From contig NZ_JAAZWE010000002.1 in assembly GCF_013185185.1 (NCBI RefSeq), positions 62,001 through 126,000 of the forward strand: a DNA stretch of 64,000 bases, in the 5' to 3' direction. This DNA comes from Saccharibacillus endophyticus. Its GTDB lineage: Bacteria; Bacillota; Bacilli; Paenibacillales; Paenibacillaceae. The position numbers and the translations under genes are program-made. Below are positions 53,865 through 63,830 of the stretch, in pieces. Position 1 is the first letter of the stretch, and the number at the start of each line of letters is the position of its first letter. A model generated the notes under the pieces. The model was not told the DNA's origin. It made no database searches and saw nothing but the letters and a program-made list of their open reading frames with translations.

Positions 53865-54864
53865 CTCCTCCACCGCGTGCGATGATGATCTCGCCCGCTT
53901 CTTCAAGCTTACGGATAATCGTTACGATGCGAGTTTGAGCTTCTTCGACATCACGCAGCCGAACCGGTCCCATGAATTCCATTTCTTCGCGGAAGGTATC
54001 GGCCATACGCTTGGACATGTTTTTGAATACCACTTCGCGAACTTCTTCGCTGGCCACTTTGAGCGCAAGCTGAAGATCGGCATTTTCGACGTCGCGGATA
54101 ATCCGCTGAATCGAACGATCGTCGATATTGACAATATCTTCGAATACGAACATTCTTTTTTTGATTTCCTCTGCCAACTCCGGGTCCTGAATTTCGAGCG
54201 AGTCGAGAATGGTCCGCTCTGTTCCCCGGTCTACGCCGTTCAGGATGGATACGATCGACTCGATGCCGCCTGCCGTTGCAAAGTCTTGAGTGACTGTAGA
54301 CGAAAGTTTCTGTTCCAACACACGCTCGACTTGAGCAATAACTTCAGGCGAAGTGCTGTCCATCATGGCGATTCGTCTGGCGACCTCGGCTTGTTTCTCC
54401 TGAGGAAGGGAAGAAAGAATGATCGATGCCTGTTCAAATTGCAAGTAAGAAAGTACAAGCGCGATCGTTTGCGCGTTTTCATTCTGAATAAAGTTCAGAA
54501 TTTGGCTTGGGTCGGCTTTGCGCGCAAAGTCGAACGGACGTACCTGAAGCGTGGCAGTCAGGCGATTGATAACTTCCAAGGCTTTTTGCTCGCCAAGCGC
54601 TTTTTGCAGGATATCTTTAGCGTAGTTGATACCGCCCTGTGAGATGTATTCTTGCGCCAGACAAATCTGATGGAATTCGGCAAGTACCGAATCCTTTTCC
54701 GAACTGTCCACTTTTCTTACATTTGCAATTTCAAGCGTAAGTTGTTCGATTTCTTCATCCCGCAAATGTTTAAAGATTTGAGCCGAAACTTCCGGCCCGA
54801 GCGAGATCAGCAGGATCGCCGCTTTCTGTCTTCCGCTCAGCGTTTGCGCGCTTGCTTTAGCCAC
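53848..54864 (-). CDS. fliG: Flagellar motor switch protein FliG
   Basis: A 338-residue rotor protein with N, middle and C armadillo-like domains. LSGRQKAAILLISLGPEVSA opens it, and EEIEQLTLEIANVRKVDS and LPQEKQAEVARRIAMMDSTS follow. The torque helix includes DDRSIQRIIRDVENADLQLA with its charged residues. GTG start after AGGAGTGAAGAA. It ends GGGDDIIV, overlapping fliH. Confidence 0.98.
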   Translation of the reverse strand: MAKASAQTLSGRQKAAILLISLGPEVSAQIFKHLRDEEIEQLTLEIANVRKVDSSEKDSVLAEFHQICLAQEYISQGGINYAKDILQKALGEQKALEVINRLTATLQVRPFDFARKADPSQILNFIQNENAQTIALVLSYLQFEQASIILSSLPQEKQAEVARRIAMMDSTSPEVIAQVERVLEQKLSSTVTQDFATAGGIESIVSILNGVDRGTERTILDSLEIQDPELAEEIKKRMFVFEDIVNIDDRSIQRIIRDVENADLQLALKVASEEVREVVFKNMSKRMADTFREEMEFMGPVRLRDVEEAQTRIVTIIRKLEEAGEIIIARGGGDDIIV

Positions 54865-54876
54865 ACTTCTTCACTC

Positions 54877-56466
54877 CTATTCATCGGCTAACCATGTGCG
54901 CAGCAGATTGACGAACTCATCCGGTTTCTTTTTGGCGAGCGATTCAAGCTGTTTTCGCATTTGGCTTTCTCCGCTGACCGTATCCAGGTTGATGGACGGC
55001 ATCTCCGCAGGTGTCGGCAGCTCCATTTCTTCGAGCAATTCTTCTTCGCGATTTTTTCTTCTGCGGCGTACCACGAGGAAAATGGCAACTGCCAGTAAAG
55101 CAGCCAGTCCGCCGATGATGCTCCATAGCAGCACTCTGGAAATTCCGGTGTCGGTCGCGGCCGTTTCAGCAGAAGGAGCTGTCGACATGACCAGAACTTT
55201 TGAGTCCAGATCTGTTGGCTGATAAGTTACTCCCGAATCAGCAAGAGAAGCAGCAACAATATTTCTCAAAATACCTTTTATATTGTCTTCAATTGTTCCG
55301 TTAAGCGTTGTCTCACCGTCAGGTGGTTCAATCGCCACGTTTATGGTTAAGTCTTTTACAATATAAGGGCTTTGCACGATTTGCTTGGTAATTTGGTTGA
55401 CTTGATAGTTGACGATCTTATTCGAGCTTTCCGAAGTGGTCTGCCCCGTTGTGGTATCTCCCGGGTAAGTAGGTACGGCTTCCGTACCGGTTCCGGCTAC
55501 TCCACTCGTAGGATCGCCTGCACCCGTATAACTCTCCTGAATATCCTGCACGCTGATTTCGATCCCCCGCATGTTGTCCACATCGACCGGCGAATACGTA
55601 GTTTCGTTCGCATTGACCTGATCGAAGTTGAGCTTGGAAGCGACAAGGACATTTACCTTGTCCGCGCCCACGATCGTACCGAGGAACATCTTCACGCTTT
55701 TTTCGATATCGCTCTCATATTTGCGTTGAATCGCAAGATTATCCTGAATGGAACTTGCCGCCCCTGCACCGAATCCGCTGCCTGCATTGGAAGCATATAG
55801 TATCGTATTATCGCTGGTAATCGTGATGTTATCGATCGGAAGATTAGGCACCGAACTTTTCACAATGTTAAAATAGCCATCAATGACGTCCTGACTCGGT
55901 CTGAAACCCGGCTTGAATGTCATGACGACCGAAGCGGAAGCCTGTTCTTGATCTTCGCTGTTGGCAAACAAACTTTCTTCAGGGAGATTGACGAGCACTC
56001 TTGCGCTTTCCACGTTGCTCATTAATTTCAGCAAGGACTCGATTTCGCCGTTCAAAGCGCTTTTGTATTTAACGTTGAATTCATTTTCGGTCATCCCGAG
56101 TGCAGACGTCGTCGTTCCGAACATCTTGTTGAACCCGATCGACCCGCTTTGAATGATCCCCTGCGAGGCCACATCTACGCGTGCTCTCGCCGCATTCGTG
56201 CTGGGTACGGAGATGCTTTTACCATCATCGCTCAACTTATACGGAATGCCGGCTCCATCCAGATACGTCATGGTAGCCGCTGCATCTTCCCCGTTCAAAT
56301 CCTGGAAAGCCACTTCATATTCCGTCTTGGAAAACTGCATGGTCAGAATTACGATCGTCAGCAGCGTAATCGCAACCGTCGAAACCAGCAGGGCCTTTTG
56401 AGTTTTGCTAAGCCGATTCCAGTAACCCAAGAGCGAATCCCTTATTCGGGTTAGTCTTTCATTCAC
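54877..56466 (-). CDS. fliF: Flagellar MS-ring protein FliF
   Basis: A 529-residue ring protein. Membrane helices lie near 24-44 (LLVSTVAITLLTIVILTMQF) and 450-472 (LLWSIIGGLAALLAVAIFLV). Ring-building motifs between them include FQDLNGEDAAATMTYLDGAG. The C-terminal tail (MRKQLESLAKKKPDEFVNLL) binds FliG. GTG start with GGGGTGAAACT upstream. Confidence 0.98.
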   Translation of the reverse strand: MNERLTRIRDSLLGYWNRLSKTQKALLVSTVAITLLTIVILTMQFSKTEYEVAFQDLNGEDAAATMTYLDGAGIPYKLSDDGKSISVPSTNAARARVDVASQGIIQSGSIGFNKMFGTTTSALGMTENEFNVKYKSALNGEIESLLKLMSNVESARVLVNLPEESLFANSEDQEQASASVVMTFKPGFRPSQDVIDGYFNIVKSSVPNLPIDNITITSDNTILYASNAGSGFGAGAASSIQDNLAIQRKYESDIEKSVKMFLGTIVGADKVNVLVASKLNFDQVNANETTYSPVDVDNMRGIEISVQDIQESYTGAGDPTSGVAGTGTEAVPTYPGDTTTGQTTSESSNKIVNYQVNQITKQIVQSPYIVKDLTINVAIEPPDGETTLNGTIEDNIKGILRNIVAASLADSGVTYQPTDLDSKVLVMSTAPSAETAATDTGISRVLLWSIIGGLAALLAVAIFLVVRRRRKNREEELLEEMELPTPAEMPSINLDTVSGESQMRKQLESLAKKKPDEFVNLLRTWLADE

Positions 56467-56510
56467 AGTTTCACCCCACTACGCAGCATTATACTTAAGG
56501 TTATTTAAGA

Positions 56511-56822
56511 TTACAGTTGTGTACGCATGATCTCTTGATAAGCTTCGATGACTTTGTTTCTGACTTGCGAAGTCAATTGAAGCCCTAACAAGGCTTGCTC
56601 GGAAGTAATCATGACCTGGTCGACACTCGCTTGTCCGAGCATGAATTGCTTCCCGGTTTGATCCGCTGTCTTCTCCATGTCCGACACGCCTTGAAGCGCG
56701 TCTTGCAGATACTGGCCAAAACCTTGCATCGCTTCATTTGGAGTGGCCGAAGCCGTTTCTTGAGTCGCCGAAACGGCACGATTAGCGAGTTGAACAGGAT
56801 TGAACATATGATTTTGGATCAT
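56511..56822 (-). CDS. fliE: Flagellar hook-basal body protein FliE
   Basis: A 103-residue adaptor between the MS ring and rod. The conserved C-terminal half holds ASVDQVMITSEQALLGLQLT and QVRNKVIEAYQEIMRTQL. ATG start MIQNHMFNPVQL after GAAAGGGAGATTGCA. It lies between flgC and fliF as usual. Confidence 0.97.
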   Translation of the reverse strand: MIQNHMFNPVQLANRAVSATQETASATPNEAMQGFGQYLQDALQGVSDMEKTADQTGKQFMLGQASVDQVMITSEQALLGLQLTSQVRNKVIEAYQEIMRTQL

Positions 56823-56852
56823 TGCAATCTCCCTTTCTATTATCGTTTATGC

Positions 56853-57305
56853 TTACTTGCCAATCTGCAACGCTTTTGTAATCATCGCCTTCGTGGCATT
56901 CAACGCCGTTACGTTAGCTTCATAAGAACGCGTCGCCGAAATCATGTCTACCATTTCTTTTGCGATATCAACGTTCGGCATTTGTACATAACCGTCTGCG
57001 TTCGCATCCGGGTGAGTCGGGTTGTAGACCAACTTGAACGGCTCCTGATCCTCTTTGATTCCGGTTACTTTCACGCCGCTGGCAGAACTTTTGCCGTTCA
57101 TCGCTGCGTTAAGAGTTTGAGCAAACGGCGTTTGGCTGTTTTCGGCCAAAACGGCAACTTTGCGGCGATACGGTTGAACTTCGCCATTGACGACCTGTGC
57201 CCGCGTCGTATCCGCATTCGCGATGTTGGACGAGATGATATCCATGCGCAGGCGCTGTGCCGTAAGAGCGGAAGCACTGACATCAAATCCGTTACTGATT
57301 CTCAT
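56853..57305 (-). CDS. flgC: Flagellar basal-body rod protein FlgC
   Basis: A 150-residue proximal rod subunit. It opens MRISNGFDVSASALTAQRLR with SSNIANADTTRAQ, and ends VDMISATRSYEANVTALNAT, the rod-protein signature pair. ATG start 2 nt after flgB. Confidence 0.98.
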   Translation of the reverse strand: MRISNGFDVSASALTAQRLRMDIISSNIANADTTRAQVVNGEVQPYRRKVAVLAENSQTPFAQTLNAAMNGKSSASGVKVTGIKEDQEPFKLVYNPTHPDANADGYVQMPNVDIAKEMVDMISATRSYEANVTALNATKAMITKALQIGK

Positions 57306-57307
57306 AG

Positions 57308-57715
57308 TTATGCATTGCCTCCCATCGCGGTGCGCATCATTTTAATCTGATGATTGACTTCTTCGAGGTACGTGTTATAACGCAACTGATTTTCGGCCAA
57401 ACTCGTCATCTCGCTGTCGATATCCACATTGTTCTTATTGTTGTTCATCGCAGTACTGTCGTCATTCGTAACTTTTGCAGTAGGAATGGAACCGGCCGAA
57501 CCGATGGCAATATGACGGGAATTGGTAATTCGTCCCTTAATCGAACTTACACCGTTCATCTCTGACTGAAGCAGGCTCTCGAAGGATACTTCGGAACGCT
57601 TGAAATAAGGCGTATCCGCATTGGCGATATTGTTGGAAATAACTTGCTGCCTTGTGTTCGATGCATCGATTGCGCTGCGCAGACGATTAAAACCGGTATC
57701 GTTCAAAATATTCAT
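57308..57715 (-). CDS. flgB: Flagellar basal-body rod protein FlgB
   Basis: A 135-residue proximal rod subunit. It opens MNILNDTGFNRLRSAIDAS with QVISNNIANADTPYFKR and ends in the C-terminal helix LAENQLRYNTYLEEVNHQ. The ATG at 57715 is chosen because AAAGGAGTGG lies at ideal spacing; an in-frame GTG three codons earlier lies within that site. First gene of the fla/che operon. Confidence 0.97.
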   Translation of the reverse strand: MNILNDTGFNRLRSAIDASNTRQQVISNNIANADTPYFKRSEVSFESLLQSEMNGVSSIKGRITNSRHIAIGSAGSIPTAKVTNDDSTAMNNNKNNVDIDSEMTSLAENQLRYNTYLEEVNHQIKMMRTAMGGNA

Positions 57716-57757
57716 CGATTCCACTCCTTTAGTTAATAAGCCTTGTGCGCTTTATAA

Positions 57758-57786
57758 ATTATACAAAATTAAATTCGACTAAACTA
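57758..57786 (-). promoter_or_regulatory. Candidate sigma-A promoter of the fla/che operon
   Basis: TATAAT (57758-57763) is perfect, but the element 17 nt upstream (TAGTTT) matches poorly, so an activator may be needed. An AT-rich tract of eight A residues lies further upstream. The predicted leader is about 36 nt. The 57716-58085 gap otherwise holds a hslU terminator and a GATTGG / CCAATC inverted repeat (57843-57866). Confidence 0.55.
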
Positions 57787-57921
57787 TTGTTTTTTTTGTA
57801 ATGAGGCCGATAAATTGTTGAAAAGACTTTCCGAACCCCAACGATTGGGAAAAACCCTAACCAATCCATCCATATTACGTCTAACCTAAGTTTCTTCGAG
57901 TTGGACCTATAAAACAATGAG

Positions 57922-57963
57922 AAAAAAGCCCTATCTTTCCTTAGTTGAAAGACAGGGCTTTTT
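57922..57963 (-). terminator. Terminator between hslU and flgB
   Basis: GCCCTGTCTTTC pairs with GAAAGATAGGGC (one G-U) around a 7-nt loop. It is flanked by A5 and T6 runs. It lies in the 370-nt gap that holds no gene, about 120 nt after the hslU stop, and separates hslVU from the fla/che operon. Confidence 0.88.
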
Positions 57964-58085
57964 CTTATTTCGATAGTAAGGGTAAAAGTGTTGATTTCAG
58001 GTCAAATTGAATAGGCTTTCATTCGCCGATCCGGACCTCAACCTAATTTCCCCCTCGTTTTTTCCAGTTTAACAAAAAGTCACCG

Positions 58086-59495
58086 TTACAGAATGTACTG
58101 GCTCAAATCGCGATCTTTCGCGATGTCATCCAGCTTCTCCCGCACATATTCCGGCGTGATCATCATTTGTTCCAAATTAAGTTCCGGCGCTTCGAAAGAC
58201 AGGTCTTCCAAAAGCTTCTCCAAAATCGTATGCAGACGACGCGCGCCGATATTTTCCGTATTCTGATTCACCGAGGCCGCGATGCTGGCAATCTCGCGAA
58301 TCGCATCTTCCGAAAAGCCAATTTCGATATTTTCCGTTTTGAGAAGATCGGTATATTGTTTGGTCAACGCATTTTTCGGCTCCGTCAAGATTGCAATGAA
58401 ATCTTCCAGAGTCAAACTCTCCAACTCCACCCGAATCGGGAATCGTCCCTGCAATTCAGGAATCAAATCGGAAGGCTTCGACACATGAAAGGCTCCCGCA
58501 GCCATAAACAGGATGTAGTCCGTTTTCACCGGCCCATATTTGGTCACGATAGTCGAGCCTTCGACAATAGGAAGGATATCTCGTTGCACTCCTTCTCTGG
58601 AAACGTCAGGACCATGTCCGCGACCGCTGCCGGCAACCTTGTCGATTTCGTCGATGAAAATGATCCCAGCTTGCTCGGCGCGGCGCACGGCCTCCTGATT
58701 GACGTCGTCCATATCGATCAGCTTCGAAGCTTCTTCCTGCGTCAGGGCTTTGCGTGCTTCGCGAATCGGCAATTTGCGGCGCTTCGTACGCTTCGGCATG
58801 AAGTTGCCCAGCATTTCCTGAATGTTCATGCCCATTTGATCGTTGCCTTGACCGGCCAACATATCGAACATGTTAGGCATAGCGTCTTCAACATCGATCT
58901 CGATGATATCGTCTTCCAGCTTGCCCGACAGTAGATTGAATCGCACTTGGCGTCGGCGTTCGCTGAGCGAGCCCTCTTCGTAACGGGGCTTTTCCGGTTC
59001 AGGCTCCGGCGCGGTCTTCGACTGGCCGCCGAACAGCATTTCAAACGGATTCCGCTGCGTGGAAGAAGATTTTGCGGACGGTACCAAAATTTCAACGATG
59101 CGTTCGTTAGCCATTTCCTCCGCCCGATCCTTGACCTTTTCCGTACGCTCCGCTTTCACCATGCGAATCGACGTTTCAACCAAGTCGCGCACCATCGACT
59201 CGACGTCGCGTCCCACATAGCCGACTTCGGTAAACTTGGTGGCCTCGACTTTGATAAAAGGCGCACCGACAAGCTTTGCCAAACGACGTGCGATCTCGGT
59301 TTTACCGACGCCTGTAGGTCCGATCATCAAAATATTCTTCGGCGCTACTTCATCCCGTGTTTCTTCGGGCAGCAGGCTGCGGCGATAACGATTGCGCAGG
59401 GCAACGGCAACCGAGCGTTTTGCCTTTTTCTGTCCGACGATGTACTTGTCCAGCTCCGCTACGATTTCCCGCGGCGTCAGGGCTTCGTTTTTCAT
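58086..59495 (-). CDS. hslU: ATP-dependent protease ATPase subunit HslU (ClpY)
   Basis: A 469-residue AAA+ unfoldase. It has the opening [20 protein letters not shown], Walker [17 protein letters not shown], and the pore motif [12 protein letters not shown]. An I-domain spans about 110-240 and includes the acidic, Pro/Glu-rich [11 protein letters not shown]. Walker B is IIFIDEIDK, and a C-terminal sensor region ends it. The start [10 protein letters not shown] has GTGGAGGGTACATGC upstream; the ten-codon upstream extension is ignored. It lies 75 nt after hslV. Confidence 0.97.
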   Translation of the reverse strand: MKNEALTPREIVAELDKYIVGQKKAKRSVAVALRNRYRRSLLPEETRDEVAPKNILMIGPTGVGKTEIARRLAKLVGAPFIKVEATKFTEVGYVGRDVESMVRDLVETSIRMVKAERTEKVKDRAEEMANERIVEILVPSAKSSSTQRNPFEMLFGGQSKTAPEPEPEKPRYEEGSLSERRRQVRFNLLSGKLEDDIIEIDVEDAMPNMFDMLAGQGNDQMGMNIQEMLGNFMPKRTKRRKLPIREARKALTQEEASKLIDMDDVNQEAVRRAEQAGIIFIDEIDKVAGSGRGHGPDVSREGVQRDILPIVEGSTIVTKYGPVKTDYILFMAAGAFHVSKPSDLIPELQGRFPIRVELESLTLEDFIAILTEPKNALTKQYTDLLKTENIEIGFSEDAIREIASIAASVNQNTENIGARRLHTILEKLLEDLSFEAPELNLEQMMITPEYVREKLDDIAKDRDLSQYIL

Positions 59496-59570
59496 GCATG
59501 TACCCTCCACTTCTAGGGCGCGCACCCAAACGCATCGAGTCTGCTCGTTTAAGTACCGCCGTAATTGGCA

Positions 59571-60110
59571 TTAAAGTTCTTCGACGATAATGTTGTCGTT
59601 CGTGTACACACAAATCTCGGCAGCGATCTTCAGCGACGCTTGCGCAATCTCTTTCGCATCCAGCTCCGCATGACGCTTCAAAGCACGAGCGGCCGACAAC
59701 GCGAAGTTGCCGCCCGAACCGATCGCGATAATATCGTCGTCCGGTTCGATGATTTCCCCATTGCCCGAAATCAACAACATGCCGTCTTTGTCCATCACGA
59801 TCATCAGAGCTTCGAGTTTTCGCAGCATTTGATCCGTGCGCCATTCCTTGACCAATTCAACGGCTGCACGCTGCAAATTCCCTTGATGCTCTTCCAGCTT
59901 GGCTTCAAACTTCTCGAACAACGTGATCGCGTCGCCTACGGAACCCGCAAATCCGGCAAGAATCTGCCCGCGATACAATCTGCGTACCTTCTTGGCATGT
60001 TGTTTCATGATGACATTTTGTCCCATCGTAACCTGGCCGTCGCCAGCTATAGCCGCCTTGCCGTCTTTGCGCACCGCGCAAATGGTCGTCGCGTGAAACG
60101 AAATTTCCAT
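59571..60110 (-). CDS. hslV: ATP-dependent protease peptidase subunit HslV (ClpQ)
   Basis: A 179-residue N-terminal-nucleophile peptidase. The family core starts [20 protein letters not shown] and continues [19 protein letters not shown] motifs to [15 protein letters not shown]. Seven residues (MEISFHA) precede the canonical Thr. In B. subtilis ClpQ the product begins with Ser after Met removal; here Glu follows Met. Either Thr8 is exposed by processing or another nucleophile is used. ATG has GGAGGATCACG upstream. Confidence 0.95.
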   Translation of the reverse strand: MEISFHATTICAVRKDGKAAIAGDGQVTMGQNVIMKQHAKKVRRLYRGQILAGFAGSVGDAITLFEKFEAKLEEHQGNLQRAAVELVKEWRTDQMLRKLEALMIVMDKDGMLLISGNGEIIEPDDDIIAIGSGGNFALSAARALKRHAELDAKEIAQASLKIAAEICVYTNDNIIVEEL

Positions 60111-60137
60111 CGTGATCCTCCTATTCGGGCTGTGCAA

Positions 60138-61487
60138 TTAATTGCGAACAACGTTCAACGAATGTTCTTCCGTGAAGGCCGCCAGCTTATCGAGTGCTCG
60201 CATGGCCAAAGCTTCATTTTTTTCTTTTTTGTTGCGGATTTTTTTCTCGGGTTTCGGCAATAGACCGAAGTTCGCGTTCATCGGTTGGAAATGCTCCGGG
60301 TCAGCTTCCGTAATGTAACGAGCCATGCCCCCGAGCGTCGTTTCTTCCGGGAATACGATCGGTTCGCGGCCCAAAGCCTGATGCGCCGCGTTGATGCCGG
60401 CAATCAAACCGGAAGCCGCCGATTCCACATATCCTTCAACGCCGGTCATCTGGCCCGCAAAGAACAGGTTCGGACGGGCTTTGCACTGGTAGGTCGGTTC
60501 AAGCAATCGCGGCGAATTGATGAATGTATTGCGGTGCATGACGCCGTAGCGAACGATATCCACATTTTCGAGTCCCGGAATCATCTGGAATACGCGCTTC
60601 TGCTCGCCCCATTTCAAGTGCGTTTGAAAGCCCACCAGATTGTATAGCGTTCCTGCTGCGTTATCCTGACGAAGCTGAACGACAGCGAAAGGAATCTTGC
60701 CCGTGCGCGGATCAGGCAAGCCGACAGGCTTCATCGGTCCGAACAATGCCGTTTGGCGTCCGCGCTGCATCATCACTTCGATCGGCATGCAGCCCTCGAA
60801 GTAGATTTCTTTCTCGAATTCTTTGAGTTCCGCTTTTTCGCCCGTAATCAATGCTTCGTAGAAACGATCGAATTCTTCTTCGGTCATCGGACAGTTCAGG
60901 TAAGCCGCTTCGCCTTTATCGTAACGGGAAGCCAGATACACTTTGTCCATATCGATCGAATCTTTTTCGATGATCGGAGCCGCCGCATCATAGAAGTAGA
61001 AATATTCTTCGCCCATAAAGCTTTTGATTTGCGCGGAAAGTGACGGAGAAGTCAAAGGTCCCGTTGCAATGACCGTGATGCCGTCCTCCGGGATTTCCGT
61101 CACTTCTTCTTCGCGAACGTCCACCAGCGGATGCTCTTTAAGAGCCTGCGTGATGCCGCCGGAGAAAAGGTCGCGGTCGACGGCCAAAGCGCCGCCTGCC
61201 GGAACCGCACTCGCATCCGCTTTGCCGATTACCAGCGAATCCAGTCTGCGCATTTCCTCTTTCAACACGCCTACCGCGCCTGTAAATCCGTTGGCGCGCA
61301 GCGAGTTGCTGCATACCAATTCCGCAAAATAAGACGTATGGTGCGCCGGCGTTTTTACTTTGGGACGCATCTCGTAGAGCGTGACCGGAACGCCGCGGCT
61401 GGCGATTTGCCAAGCCGCTTCGCTTCCCGCCAACCCTGCACCGATTACCGTTACCCGCTGCGTGTTCGAACTTTCGTTGTTGCTCAC
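60138..61487 (-). CDS. trmFO: Methylenetetrahydrofolate--tRNA-(uracil-5-)-methyltransferase TrmFO
   Basis: A 449-residue flavoprotein that makes m5U54 in tRNA from methylene-THF. It has the FAD site [13 protein letters not shown] and [19 protein letters not shown] late [20 protein letters not shown] and an AMNANFG-like [12 protein letters not shown] complete the pattern. GTG start after GGGGGAACATGAA. It lies 20 nt downstream of topA, as in Bacillus. Confidence 0.97.
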   Translation of the reverse strand: MSNNESSNTQRVTVIGAGLAGSEAAWQIASRGVPVTLYEMRPKVKTPAHHTSYFAELVCSNSLRANGFTGAVGVLKEEMRRLDSLVIGKADASAVPAGGALAVDRDLFSGGITQALKEHPLVDVREEEVTEIPEDGITVIATGPLTSPSLSAQIKSFMGEEYFYFYDAAAPIIEKDSIDMDKVYLASRYDKGEAAYLNCPMTEEEFDRFYEALITGEKAELKEFEKEIYFEGCMPIEVMMQRGRQTALFGPMKPVGLPDPRTGKIPFAVVQLRQDNAAGTLYNLVGFQTHLKWGEQKRVFQMIPGLENVDIVRYGVMHRNTFINSPRLLEPTYQCKARPNLFFAGQMTGVEGYVESAASGLIAGINAAHQALGREPIVFPEETTLGGMARYITEADPEHFQPMNANFGLLPKPEKKIRNKKEKNEALAMRALDKLAAFTEEHSLNVVRN

Positions 61488-61507
61488 TTCATGTTCCCCC
61501 TATTGCT

Positions 61508-63607
61508 TTATCCTTCAGCTGTATCTTCGTTGTCTTCCAACACTTCCGTATGATCGCATGACGTACATTGCAACTTCGTTCCCTGTTTGCTGCGCTTCTC
61601 GATCATGAGTGAAGAGCAGACCGGACAAGGCTTAGCGGACGGGCGATCCCATGATACAAAATCGCATTCCGGATATTGATCGCAGCCGTAGAACACGCGT
61701 CCTTTTTTGCTGCGGCGCTCGACCACATGCCCTTCTTTGCATTTCGGGCAGGTTACGCCGATGTTTTTGACGATCGGGCGAGTGTTTCGGCAATCCGGGA
61801 AGCCCGAACATGCGAGGAATTTGCCGAAGCGTCCCATTTTATAAACCATGGGCTTGCCGCATTTATCGCAAACCTCATCCGAGACTTCGTCCTGAATTTC
61901 GATTTCCTTCATTTCTTCTTCCGCGAACTCAAGCCGTTTTTCGAAAGTCCCGTAGAACTCTTGAAGCACGCGGACCCACTGTTCGTCGCCTTCTTCCACA
62001 TGGTCGAGGCTTGCTTCCATATGGGCGGTAAACTCGGCATTCAAAATCTCCGGGAAAAATTCTTCCATTTGCTCGTTGATCAGCTCTCCAAGCTCCGTCG
62101 GAACGAATTTCTTCTCTTCGATCGCGACGTATCCGCGTTTTTGAATGGTTTCCAACGTCGGCGCATACGTACTCGGACGTCCGATTCCGAGTTCTTCCAG
62201 CGTCTTCACAAGCCGTGCTTCCGTATAACGCGGAGGCGGCTGCGTAAAGTGCTGCTTCGGCTCGACCTCTTTGCGCTCCAGTTGATCGCCTTTGGCAAGT
62301 GCAGGGAGGAACTTGTCTTCTTCCACGCTTCCGTCGTCATTGCCTTCCACATACACTTTCATAAAGCCGTGGAAGCGTACTTTCGAGCCGACGGCACGGA
62401 ACGTTGCATCGCCTGCGGCAATATCGACCGATAGCGTATCCAGCACGGCGGAAGACATCTGGCTGGCTACAAAGCGTTCCCAAACCAGCTTATACAAGCG
62501 GAATTGGTCACGGCTCATGAACGCTTTGACCGATTCCGGATCGCGGGCGATCGAAGTCGGGCGAACCGCTTCGTGGGCATCCTGAGAGCCTGCCGATTTT
62601 TTCGAATATTGGCGCGGCGTTTCCGGAGCGAATTCTTCGCCGTAACGTTCGCCGATAAAAGCTTTCGCTTCTTCCTGCGCACTGCCTGCGATCCGCGTGG
62701 AATCGGTACGCATATACGTAATCAAGCCGACGGTGCCTTCTTTGCCGAGATCGATGCCTTCATAAAGCTGCTGAGCGACCGACATCGTTTTGGCCGCCCT
62801 GAAATTCAGCTTGCGCGCAGCCTCCTGCTGCAGTGAGCTTGTCGTAAACGGAGGGGATGGATGGCGCTGGCGCTCTTTCTCTTTCACTTCGCCTACGACA
62901 AAATCCTTTCCTTCGAAAGCGGCCAGCACTTCTTTAACATCCTGCTCGCTGTGAAGTTCCTTTTTGGCGCCGTTCAACTGATGGAATTTAGCTTCGAAAT
63001 CGTTGCCTTTGACAGCCAGGCGAGCCGTGATGCTCCAGTATTCTTCCGGCACAAAATCGGAGATTTCATTTTCCCGGTCAATGATCAGTTTGACGGCGAC
63101 GGATTGTACGCGTCCGGCGGAAAGTCCTTTTTTGACTTTTTTCCAAAGCAAAGGGCTGATCTTGTAACCGACCAGGCGGTCGAGGATACGGCGTGCCTGT
63201 TGAGCATTAACCAGATCCATATTGATCGGACGCGGCGTCTTGAATGCATCCTTCACGGCCTGCTTCGTAATCTCATTAAACACAACGCGGCAATCCTGGA
63301 CGTTATCGATGTCGAGCGCATGCGCCAAATGCCATGCGATTGCTTCTCCTTCGCGATCGGGGTCGGCTGCGAGATAGACCTTTTTGACTTTTTTGCTGGC
63401 ATCCTTAAGTTCTTTCAGGATAGAGCCTTTTCCGCGGATCGTAATGTATTTCGGATTAAATTCGTTTTCCACATCAACGCCGATCTGACTTTTCGGCAGA
63501 TCCCGAATATGCCCCATTGATGCTTTGACGATGAACTTGCTGCCTAAGTATTTGCCGATCGTTTTAGCCTTTGCAGGCGATTCCACGATGACGAGCGAAT
63601 CCGCCAT
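61508..63607 (-). CDS. topA: DNA topoisomerase I
   Basis: A 699-residue type IA topoisomerase that relaxes negative supercoils. The Toprim domain has [16 protein letters not shown] and [17 protein letters not shown]. The active-site Tyr is in [13 protein letters not shown]. Three C-terminal four-Cys zinc ribbons are visible: [22 protein letters not shown] and [12 protein letters not shown] with their paired cysteines. ATG start after GAGAGGAGGACGAACCT. Confidence 0.98.
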   Translation of the reverse strand: MADSLVIVESPAKAKTIGKYLGSKFIVKASMGHIRDLPKSQIGVDVENEFNPKYITIRGKGSILKELKDASKKVKKVYLAADPDREGEAIAWHLAHALDIDNVQDCRVVFNEITKQAVKDAFKTPRPINMDLVNAQQARRILDRLVGYKISPLLWKKVKKGLSAGRVQSVAVKLIIDRENEISDFVPEEYWSITARLAVKGNDFEAKFHQLNGAKKELHSEQDVKEVLAAFEGKDFVVGEVKEKERQRHPSPPFTTSSLQQEAARKLNFRAAKTMSVAQQLYEGIDLGKEGTVGLITYMRTDSTRIAGSAQEEAKAFIGERYGEEFAPETPRQYSKKSAGSQDAHEAVRPTSIARDPESVKAFMSRDQFRLYKLVWERFVASQMSSAVLDTLSVDIAAGDATFRAVGSKVRFHGFMKVYVEGNDDGSVEEDKFLPALAKGDQLERKEVEPKQHFTQPPPRYTEARLVKTLEELGIGRPSTYAPTLETIQKRGYVAIEEKKFVPTELGELINEQMEEFFPEILNAEFTAHMEASLDHVEEGDEQWVRVLQEFYGTFEKRLEFAEEEMKEIEIQDEVSDEVCDKCGKPMVYKMGRFGKFLACSGFPDCRNTRPIVKNIGVTCPKCKEGHVVERRSKKGRVFYGCDQYPECDFVSWDRPSAKPCPVCSSLMIEKRSKQGTKLQCTSCDHTEVLEDNEDTAEG

Positions 63608-63635
63608 AGGTTCGTCCTCCTCTCAAGTTTTGCAA

Positions 63636-63670
63636 GCGCGGCTTTCCGGGCCCCTTGCCCTGAACCGCGC
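63636..63670 (-). promoter_or_regulatory. GC-rich hairpin in the topA leader
   Basis: GCGCGG pairs with CCGCGC, enclosing an inner GGGC / GCCC stem. It lies between the predicted topA promoter and the ribosome site. No T-run follows the stem (TTGCAAAA). Possible effect on topA translation or mRNA stability. Confidence 0.45.
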
Positions 63671-63693
63671 CTATTCTTCAATTGCTTCCATAG

Positions 63694-63721
63694 AATATAA
63701 ATGTAAGTAGTCCCCTGTCGA
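63694..63721 (-). promoter_or_regulatory. Candidate sigma-A promoter of topA-trmFO-hslVU
   Basis: TCGACA (63716-63721), a 16-nt spacer and TATATT (63694-63699) lie on the minus strand in the 223-nt dprA-topA gap. The match is good but the spacer is one short of ideal. Confidence 0.55.
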
Positions 63722-63830
63722 CACTAAAAGTAAGGTTACGCCCGTCTGAAACGCGCTTAAAGCGTGTGCGCTTCAGCCAAACGCAATCCTCTGATTAAGA
63801 GTCGACAAGGTGGTAGGTATACGGATGAGG

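Noticed and set aside
57800..57810. GCCGATAA resembling a SigD -10
   Set aside because: It lies on the plus strand, opposite to flgB, and no TAAA element is found 15 nt upstream.
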